From contig NZ_CP107968.1 in assembly GCF_036084755.1 (NCBI RefSeq), positions 1,726,501 to 1,790,500 on the forward strand: a DNA stretch of 64,000 nucleotides, given 5' to 3'. Below, one piece after another: positions 54,813 through 64,000 of the stretch. Source of the stretch: Streptomyces sp. NBC_00370. GTDB lineage: Bacteria; Actinomycetota; Actinomycetes; Streptomycetales; Streptomycetaceae. The position numbers and the translations under genes are program-made. The notes under the pieces are model-generated. The model made no database searches. It was given only the letters and a program-made list of their open reading frames with translations, and was not told where the DNA came from. Within the stretch, counting starts at the first letter, position 1. Every line of letters starts with the position of its first letter.

Positions 54813-55526
54813 ATGCGTACCGGACTTGTGCTCGGCTCCGTCCTGCTCGCCCTCGCCACCGCCACGGGCGCCGCCGCCCCCGTACCCGTGTCCCCGGAGG
54901 CGCCGCTGCCGGAGCGGATGGCGGACACCGGCGGCGGCAGTCAGCTGATCACCGCGCAGGCCCCGGACACCGGGTCCACCACCGGCAAGCTGTCCTGGTG
55001 GGAGCTGCGCGACGGCCGATGGGTCGAGGCGGGTTCGGCGGACGCGCGCTTCGGCTCGGGCGGGCTCGTCGACGGCGAGCGGCGCACCCAGGGCACGTCC
55101 ACCACACCGACGGGTCTGTACGACCTGCCGTACGCCTTCGGCATCGCGCCCGCGCCGGCCGGGACCCGGTTCGGCTACCGGCCGGTGGGCGACGACTCCT
55201 GGTGGTGCGAGGACAACGGGTCCACCGCGTACAACCGCTGGACCGAGGGGCTGCCGGCCGACTGCCGCGCCGCCGAGGCCGAGCATCTGTCCGACTACAC
55301 CGAGCAGTACGCGCGGGCGCTGGTCATCGGCTACAACTACGACGCGCCGGTGCACGGCCGGGGCGCCGGGATCTTCCTGCATGTGAACGGCAAGGGCGCG
55401 ACCGCCGGCTGCGTGTCCGTACCGGCCGACGCGATGAGCGCGATCCTGGCCTGGGCCGATCCGCGCCGCTCCCCGCACATCGCGATGGGCACCGCGTCGG
55501 GTGCGACGGCCCTCACCCGCTACTGA
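54813..55526 (+). CDS. Secreted L,D-transpeptidase-like protein
   Basis: A 237-aa secreted protein with signal peptide LVLGSVLLALATATGAAAPV. The YkuD-like catalytic part is FLHVNGKGATAGCVSVPADA with His, Gly-Cys and Val after it. The upstream region TSTTPTGLYDLPYAFGIAPA is shared with this family. It may cross-link or trim peptidoglycan 3-3 bonds. No cell wall-binding domain is present, so it is small for the class. Confidence 0.85.
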   Translation: MRTGLVLGSVLLALATATGAAAPVPVSPEAPLPERMADTGGGSQLITAQAPDTGSTTGKLSWWELRDGRWVEAGSADARFGSGGLVDGERRTQGTSTTPTGLYDLPYAFGIAPAPAGTRFGYRPVGDDSWWCEDNGSTAYNRWTEGLPADCRAAEAEHLSDYTEQYARALVIGYNYDAPVHGRGAGIFLHVNGKGATAGCVSVPADAMSAILAWADPRRSPHIAMGTASGATALTRY

Positions 55527-55588
55527 CCGCCGAGGCCGCCACCGGGCCGACCGGCCAGCGGGCGACGCGCTGTCCGGGGACGGCGCGG

Positions 55589-56125
55589 TCAGCGGGGGTT
55601 CTGGGCCAGCTTGAGCAGGTGGTCGGCGAGCGCCTGGCCGCCCGCCGGGTCCCTGCTGATCAGCATCAGCGTGTCGTCGCCGGCGATCGTGCCGAGTACG
55701 TCGCTCAACTCGGCCTGGTCGATGGAGGAGGCGAGGAACTGGGCGGCGCCCGGCGGGGTGCGGAGCACGACGAGATTGGCCGAGGCCTCGGCGGAGATCA
55801 GCAGTTCGGCGGAGAGCCTGCGCATCCGCTCCTCCTTCGCCGATTCGCCGAGCGGGGCGTGCGGGGTCCGGTAGCCGCCCTCGCTGGGCACGGCGTAGAT
55901 CAGCTCACCACCGGTGTTGCGGATCTTCACGGCGCCCAGCTCGTCCAGGTCGCGGGAGAGCGTCGCCTGCGTGACGCTCAGTCCGTCGTCGGCGAGGAGC
56001 TTCGCGAGCTGGCTCTGGGAGCGCACCGGCTGCCGGTTGAGGATGTCCACGATCCGGCGGTGGCGCGCGGTCCGCGTCTGCGGCACCGACTGTCCGCCCT
56101 GCTCTGTTTCCGGGGCCTCGGTCAT
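55589..56125 (-). CDS. argR: Arginine repressor
   Basis: A 178-aa regulator with winged helix [20 protein letters not shown] and [20 protein letters not shown] (DNA-binding), and C-terminal hexamer/arginine domain [20 protein letters not shown]. The start is ATG 56125, 7 bp from the argD stop. As the last gene of argCJBDR it would control its own operon and probably argG, binding ARG boxes when arginine is high. Confidence 0.97.
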   Translation of the reverse strand: MTEAPETEQGGQSVPQTRTARHRRIVDILNRQPVRSQSQLAKLLADDGLSVTQATLSRDLDELGAVKIRNTGGELIYAVPSEGGYRTPHAPLGESAKEERMRRLSAELLISAEASANLVVLRTPPGAAQFLASSIDQAELSDVLGTIAGDDTLMLISRDPAGGQALADHLLKLAQNPR

Positions 56126-56132
56126 CGTCGTC

Positions 56133-57332
56133 TCATTCTCCGGCTCTTCCGTTCCCGTACGCGTCGTCGAGGATGCCGGGCAGGGCCCGGAGGAACGCGT
56201 CCACCTCTTCGTCACCGATGATCAGCGGCGGCATCAGCCTGATCACGTCGGGGGCGGGCGCGTTGACCAGGAGGCCGGCGTCCTGAGCCGCGCGCTGCAC
56301 CTGGGGCGCGAGCGGCTCGGTGAGCACGATACCCAGCAGCAGCCCCGCGCCGCGGACATGGGACACCAGCGGGTGGCCGAGCCCTTCGACGCCGTCGCGC
56401 AGCCGCTCGCCGAGCCGCTTGACCTGGTCGAGCACCCCGTCGGCTGCGAGCGTGTCCAGGACGGCGAGCCCCGCGGCGCAGGCGACCGGGTTGCCGCCGA
56501 ACGTCGTCCCGTGCTGGCCGGGCTTGAGCAGGTCGGCCGCCGGGCCGAAGGCGATGGTGGCGCCGAGCGGCAGCCCGCCGCCGAGCCCCTTGGCGAGGGT
56601 GACGACATCGGGCTCGACGCCTTGGTGCGCCTGATACTCGAACCAGTGTCCTGTCCGGCCGACGCCCGTCTGGACCTCGTCCAGGACGAGCAGGGTGCCG
56701 GTGGCGCGGGTGATCTCCCTGGCCGCCTCCAGATAGCCCTTGGGCGGGACGACCACGCCGAGTTCGCCCTGGATCGGTTCGATGATCACGAACGCGGTGT
56801 CGGTGGTGACGGCGGCGCGCAGCGCCTCGACGTCGCCGAACGGTACGTGCGTGACGTCGCCGGGCAGCGGCAGGAACGGGGTCCGCTTCGGCTGCTGTCC
56901 GGTGAGCGCGAGGGAGCCCATCGTGCGGCCGTGGAAGCCGCCTTCGGTGGCGACCATGTGCGTACGGCCCGTCAGCCGGCCGATCTTGAAGGCCGCTTCG
57001 TTGGCCTCGGCGCCCGAGTTGCAGAAGAAGACCCGGCCGGGGCGGCCGAACGCCTGGATCAGCCGCTCGGCGAGTGCGATCGGCGGTTCGGCGATGAAGA
57101 GGTTGGAGACATGACCGAGCGACGCGATCTGCTGCGAGACCGCCTCGATGACGGCGGGGTGGGCGTGGCCGAGCGCGTTGACGGCGATACCGCCGACGAA
57201 GTCGGTGTAGCGGTTGCCGTCCGCGTCCCAGAGGGTGGCGCCCTCGCCGCGTACGAGGGACAGCTTCGGCGTGCCGTAGTTGTCCGTCATCACGCCTTGC
57301 CAGCGCTGTACGAGTGCGTCGTTGGCGGTCAC
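56133..57332 (-). CDS. argD: Acetylornithine aminotransferase
   Basis: A 399-aa class III PLP aminotransferase. PLP motifs: [53 protein letters not shown] with the Schiff-base Lys, and [19 protein letters not shown]. It makes N-acetylornithine from the semialdehyde that ArgC provides. It overlaps argB by 4 bp. Confidence 0.96.
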   Translation of the reverse strand: MTANDALVQRWQGVMTDNYGTPKLSLVRGEGATLWDADGNRYTDFVGGIAVNALGHAHPAVIEAVSQQIASLGHVSNLFIAEPPIALAERLIQAFGRPGRVFFCNSGAEANEAAFKIGRLTGRTHMVATEGGFHGRTMGSLALTGQQPKRTPFLPLPGDVTHVPFGDVEALRAAVTTDTAFVIIEPIQGELGVVVPPKGYLEAAREITRATGTLLVLDEVQTGVGRTGHWFEYQAHQGVEPDVVTLAKGLGGGLPLGATIAFGPAADLLKPGQHGTTFGGNPVACAAGLAVLDTLAADGVLDQVKRLGERLRDGVEGLGHPLVSHVRGAGLLLGIVLTEPLAPQVQRAAQDAGLLVNAPAPDVIRLMPPLIIGDEEVDAFLRALPGILDDAYGNGRAGE

Positions 57333-58233
57333 TGAGCTCCCCCTGTGTCCTGTCCGTCCGGCACGACCATCGTGCCGATTCCTTCGTCGGTGAAGATCTC
57401 CAGCAGGATCGAGTGCGGGACCCGGCCGTCGATGACGCGGGCCGTGGTGACGCCGTTGCGGACGGCGTGCAGACAGCCCTCCATCTTGGGCACCATGCCG
57501 CTGGAGAGGTCGGGCAGCAGTTTCTCCAGTTGGGTCGCGGTGAGCCTGCTGATCACGTCGTCGCTGTTCGGCCAGTCCTCGTAGAGGCCTTCGACGTCGG
57601 TGAGGACCATCATCGTCTCGGCGCCGAGCGCGGCGGCGAGCGCCGCCGCCGCGGTGTCGGCGTTGACGTTGTAGACGTGGTTGTCCTCGGCGCTGCGCGC
57701 GATCGAGGAGATCACCGGGATCCGGCCGTCGCCGAGCAGCGCCTCGATGGCGCCGGTGTCGATCGCGGTGATCTCGCCGACCCGGCCGATGTCGACCATC
57801 TCGCCGTCGATGAGCGGGCGGTGCTGGGTCGCCGTGATGGTGTGCGCGTCCTCGCCCGTCATACCCACGGCGAGCGGGCCGTGCTGGTTGAGCAGCCCGA
57901 CGAGTTCGCGCTGGACCTGTCCGGCGAGCACCATCCGTACGACGTCCATCGCCTCGGGTGTGGTGACCCGCAGCCCGGCCTTGAACTCGCTGACCAGGCC
58001 GTGCCGGTCGAGCTGGGCGCTGATCTGCGGGCCGCCGCCGTGCACGACGACGGGCTTGAGCCCGGCCTGCCGCAGAAAGACGACGTCCTGGGCGAAGGCG
58101 GCCTTGAGGTCGTCGTCGATCATGGCGTTGCCGCCGAACTTGATGACGACGACCTTGCCGTGATGACGGATCAGCCAGGGCAGCGCCTCGACGAGGATCT
58201 GGGCCTTGGGCAGGGCGGTGTGCTGTCGGGTGC

Positions 58234-58237
<4 letters not shown>
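57329..58237 (-). CDS. argB: Acetylglutamate kinase
   Basis: A 302-aa amino acid kinase. KFGGNAM near residue 33 binds [23 protein letters not shown] is the N-acetylglutamate loop, and [20 protein letters not shown] is the C-terminal nucleotide region. Arginine feedback inhibition is usual for this enzyme. Start ATG at 58237; it overlaps argJ by 4 bp and argD by 4 bp. Confidence 0.97.
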
Positions 58238-60455
<2,218 letters not shown>

Positions 60456-60474
60456 CTATACGTTTCACCGCAGC

Positions 60475-60490
60475 TTTATGCAATGCAGAG
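60475..60490. promoter_or_regulatory. ARG-box-like site upstream of argC
   Basis: TTATGCAATGCAGAG contains TATGCAATG, which matches the end of the remembered Streptomyces ARG-box consensus (reverse TATGCAATGGGCATGCATGG) at nine positions. It lies about 47 bp upstream of argC. Confidence 0.5.
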
Positions 60491-60500
60491 CAAAAGCAAA

Positions 60501-60526
60501 GGCAAGGAGATCAGCCACTCCTTGCC
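60501..60526. promoter_or_regulatory. Inverted repeat between argC and rox
   Basis: GGCAAGGAG (60501-60509) is the exact complement of 60518-60526, with an 8-nt loop. It lies between two divergent genes and may insulate them or be an operator. Confidence 0.5.
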
Positions 60527-60547
60527 ACACCCAAGGTATAGCGCACG

Positions 60548-60570
60548 GGGGGCCTTGCGGCAAGGCCCCC
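60548..60570. promoter_or_regulatory. Rifamycin-associated element (RAE)-like inverted repeat
   Basis: GGGGGCCTTG (60548-60557) and CAAGGCCCCC (60561-60570) are exact complements around CGG, giving a match to the RAE that precedes rifampin-inactivation genes in streptomycetes (remembered as GGGGCTTGCGGCAAG-type). A -35-like TTGCGG lies inside, and CAGAAT 19 bp on could serve as -10. The rox-like gene starts 91 bp downstream. Confidence 0.8.
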
Positions 60571-60649
60571 GGTGTGCCGCAGAATGGCCCGCCTGGGCGG
60601 GGAACCTACGGGAATCTGCCTGTTTGCGACCTTGTGTGTGACTTCGTAG

Positions 60650-62086
<1,437 letters not shown>

Positions 62087-62196
62087 GGTCCGCCGTTCGG
62101 GTCAGCCTGCGGCGTCCCGCCGCGCGTCGCCGGGAATCCGCCTGTGGGGTCCCGGTGGCCGGCCGGAGAAATTCACCGAAGAATCTCCGCCGGGGG

Positions 62197-62223
62197 TGTC
62201 GATCCGGGTCCCGCCCGTTCGAC
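62197..62223 (+). promoter_or_regulatory. ECF42-type promoter upstream of DGPF gene
   Basis: TGTCGA (62197-62202), 17-bp spacer, then CGAC (62220-62223). This matches the reported ECF42 promoter (TGTCGA in -35, CGA in -10), lying 55 bp before the DGPF gene start. The sigma gene just downstream would recognise it. Confidence 0.65.
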
Positions 62224-62278
62224 GCAAGGGTGAGAGGCGGGCACAGGCCCCGTCGTCGTTTCCGACCGAGGAGTCGTC

Positions 62279-62632
62279 ATGCCGCGCTTTCTGACACTGG
62301 TACGTATCGAGGAGAAGCACTCCCCCGCCGACATGACCCCCGAGGCCGGGGCGCGGATGGGGGCGCTGTTCGAGGAGATCACCAAGGCCGGCGTCATGCT
62401 GGACACCGCGGGGCTCACCCCGTCCGCCGAGGGCACGCGGGTCACCAGGTCCGGCGGTGAGTTCAGCTACACCGACGGGCCGTTCACCGAGACCAAGGAA
62501 GTCGTCGGCGGCTACGCCATCCTCCAGGTGAAGGACAAGGCGGAGGCGATGGAGTGGACCAAGCGGTTCCTGGCCTGTCACCCGGACGACTGGACCGTCA
62601 CCTCCGAGGTCCGCCAGATCGACGAGGGCTGA
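62279..62632 (+). CDS. DGPF/YCII-family protein
   Basis: A 117-aa protein with YCII fold and the family signature FSYTDGPFTETKEVVGGYAI (about residues 62-81), followed by ILQVKDKAEAMEWTKRFLAC. ATG at 62279. It sits next to an ECF42 sigma gene and carries its likely promoter. DGPF proteins are the main targets of ECF42 factors; their own function is still unclear. Confidence 0.92.
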   Translation: MPRFLTLVRIEEKHSPADMTPEAGARMGALFEEITKAGVMLDTAGLTPSAEGTRVTRSGGEFSYTDGPFTETKEVVGGYAILQVKDKAEAMEWTKRFLACHPDDWTVTSEVRQIDEG

Positions 62633-62715
62633 CCGGGCGCGGGTCCCGCGTCCGGCCGCGCACCGCGGGGGCCCGCGGTTGCCCCGTCCCCGCCCTGCTG
62701 CTCTGATGGGTTGCC

Positions 62716-63957
62716 GTGACGGCAGCAAGCGTGGCGGAGACGGTCGAAGCGGTGTTCAGGATCGAGTCCGCGCGGATCATCGCGAGCGTCACCCGGGTGG
62801 TACGTGACGTCGGCATCGCCGAGGAGATCGCGCAGGACGCGCTGGTCGCCGCCCTGGAGCAGTGGCCGCGGACCGGGGTGCCGGACCGGCCGGGGGCCTG
62901 GCTGACGGCCACGGCCCGGCATCGCGCGATCGATCTCGTCCGCCGCAAGGAGACGTACGCGCGCAAGCTGGCCGAGGTCGGCCGGACGCTGGAGGACGCG
63001 CCGCCCGCCGAGCCCGCCGATGTGGACGACATCGACGACGACCTGTTGCGGCTGATCTTCACCGCCTGCCATCCCGTGCTGTCGACGCAGGCCAGGATCG
63101 CGCTGACGCTGCGGCTGCTCGGCGGGCTCACGACGGAGGAGATCGCCCGCGCCTTCCTCGCCTCCGAGCCGGCGGTCGCGCAGCGCATCGTCCGGGCGAA
63201 GCGGACCCTCGCCAAGGCCGGGGTGCCCTTCGAGGTCCCCGGCGCCACCGAGCGGCCGGGCCGGGTCTCCTCGGTCTGCGAGGTCATCTACCTCGTCTTC
63301 AACGAGGGGTACTCGGCGACGGCCGGCGACGACCTCGTACGCCCCGCGCTGTGCGAGGACGCGCTGCGGCTGGTCCGGGTGCTGGAAGGGCTGATGCCCG
63401 ACGAGCCGGAGGCGCACGGTCTTGCCGCGCTCCTGGAGTTCCAGGCCTCCCGTATCGCGGCCCGTACGAACCAGGACGGCGAGCCGGTCCTCCTCGCCGA
63501 CCAGGACCGCTCCCGGTGGAACCGCGTCCTCATCCGGCGCGGCATCGAGGCGCTGCACCGCGCGGGCGGCGGCCCGTACGCGGTGCAGGCGGCCATCGCC
63601 GCCTGCCACGCGCAGGCGATCCGTTACGAGGACACGGACTGGGACGCGATCGCCGCGCTGTACGGCCGGCTGATGACGCTGACCCCGTCCCCCGTGGTGG
63701 AGCTGAACCGGGCCGTCGCCGTGTCGATGGCCCGGGGCCCCGACGCCGGTCTTGAGCTGGTGGACGCCCTCGCCGAGGGACCCGACCTGAAGGACTACCA
63801 CCTGCTGCCGAGCGTCAGGGGCGATCTGCTGGAGCGGCTGGGCCGGACGGACGAGGCGCGCGCCGAGTTCGAGCGGGCGGCTTCGCTGACCCGTAACGCC
63901 CCCGAGCGGGCACTGCTGCTGGCGCGAGCGGCACGGGCCGACTCGCGCCGTCAGTGA
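62716..63957 (+). CDS. ECF42 RNA polymerase sigma factor with TPR-like C-terminus
   Basis: A 413-aa sigma factor from GTG 62716. Region 2 (residues 10-85: VFRIESARIIASVTRVVRDV; PGAWLTATARHRAIDLVRRK) and region 4 (120-180: LLRLIFTACHPVLSTQARIA; GGLTTEEIARAFLASEPAVA) precede a long C-terminal extension (about 190-410) with helical repeats (VVELNRAVAVSMARGPDAGL; ERLGRTDEARAEFERAASLT) that ECF42 factors need for activity. There is no membrane anti-sigma gene. It pairs with the DGPF gene upstream. Confidence 0.93.
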   Translation: MTAASVAETVEAVFRIESARIIASVTRVVRDVGIAEEIAQDALVAALEQWPRTGVPDRPGAWLTATARHRAIDLVRRKETYARKLAEVGRTLEDAPPAEPADVDDIDDDLLRLIFTACHPVLSTQARIALTLRLLGGLTTEEIARAFLASEPAVAQRIVRAKRTLAKAGVPFEVPGATERPGRVSSVCEVIYLVFNEGYSATAGDDLVRPALCEDALRLVRVLEGLMPDEPEAHGLAALLEFQASRIAARTNQDGEPVLLADQDRSRWNRVLIRRGIEALHRAGGGPYAVQAAIAACHAQAIRYEDTDWDAIAALYGRLMTLTPSPVVELNRAVAVSMARGPDAGLELVDALAEGPDLKDYHLLPSVRGDLLERLGRTDEARAEFERAASLTRNAPERALLLARAARADSRRQ

Positions 63958-64000
63958 CCGACTAGGACCGACTACGCGGTGGGCGGCCGGTCCGTCGCCG

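Overview
The window is about 64 kb of a very GC-rich, linear-chromosome-type actinobacterial genome, almost certainly a Streptomyces. The base composition, the many GTG starts with AAGGAG-type ribosome sites, the sporulation gene ssgB (its 137-aa product reads like the S. coelicolor protein), the SALP/CGNR/TIGR02611-type neighbours and the gene order all point there. Most of it is core chromosome, interrupted by one 12.2-kb integrated element.

Region 1 (1-14 kb): a leftward block yebC-pdxT-pdxS, a small membrane protein, then pimA-patA-pgsA (phosphatidylinositol mannoside synthesis), a HIT protein and thrS. This matches the order in mycobacteria, except that three rightward genes (an EF-G-like GTPase, an unknown membrane protein and a potassium channel) sit inside it. 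A DEDDh exonuclease and two tRNA-Val(CAC) genes follow.

Region 2 (14-20 kb): TIGR02611 membrane protein, ssgB, a CGNR zinc-finger regulator, small membrane proteins, a DsbA-like protein, a tandem GNAT, an aminodeoxychorismate-lyase-like enzyme, and a tRNA-Gly/Cys/Val cluster.

Region 3 (20.06-32.28 kb): an actinomycete integrative and conjugative element (AICE) of the pSAM2 type, lying between two tRNA-Val(GAC) genes. Leftward: int, xis, RepSA-type rep, a mini C5 methyltransferase, two small Cys-rich proteins, spd genes, tra (FtsK-like) and an SCO3933-family gene. A divergent KorSA-like GntR repressor with palindromic operators and a GNAT gene follow. The right part is cargo: a 152-bp near-palindrome, a striking gene made of eight nearly identical 27-residue repeats (each three 9-residue units), and a three-gene PadR operon with twin operators.

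Region 4 (32.4-50.6 kb): zinc ribbon protein, phosphotransferase, Ser/Thr kinase, SpoU methyltransferase, siroheme/cobalamin genes (cysG-like, a BluB-CobT fusion, cobL), GNAT, a metNIQ methionine transporter with a Cys/Met-rich leader peptide (MCRMCAC), membrane proteins, a sigma-like protein and a Tat-exported phosphodiesterase.

Region 5 (50.8-64 kb): plsC-like acyltransferase, argG-argH, an L,D-transpeptidase-like protein, the overlapping argC-argJ-argB-argD-argR operon with an ARG-box-like site, then a rifampin monooxygenase (rox) homologue preceded by a perfect inverted repeat matching the rifamycin-associated element, and an ECF42 sigma factor paired with a DGPF/YCII protein whose upstream region carries an ECF42-like promoter. 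All assignments come from reading the sequence and remembered families; no searches were run.
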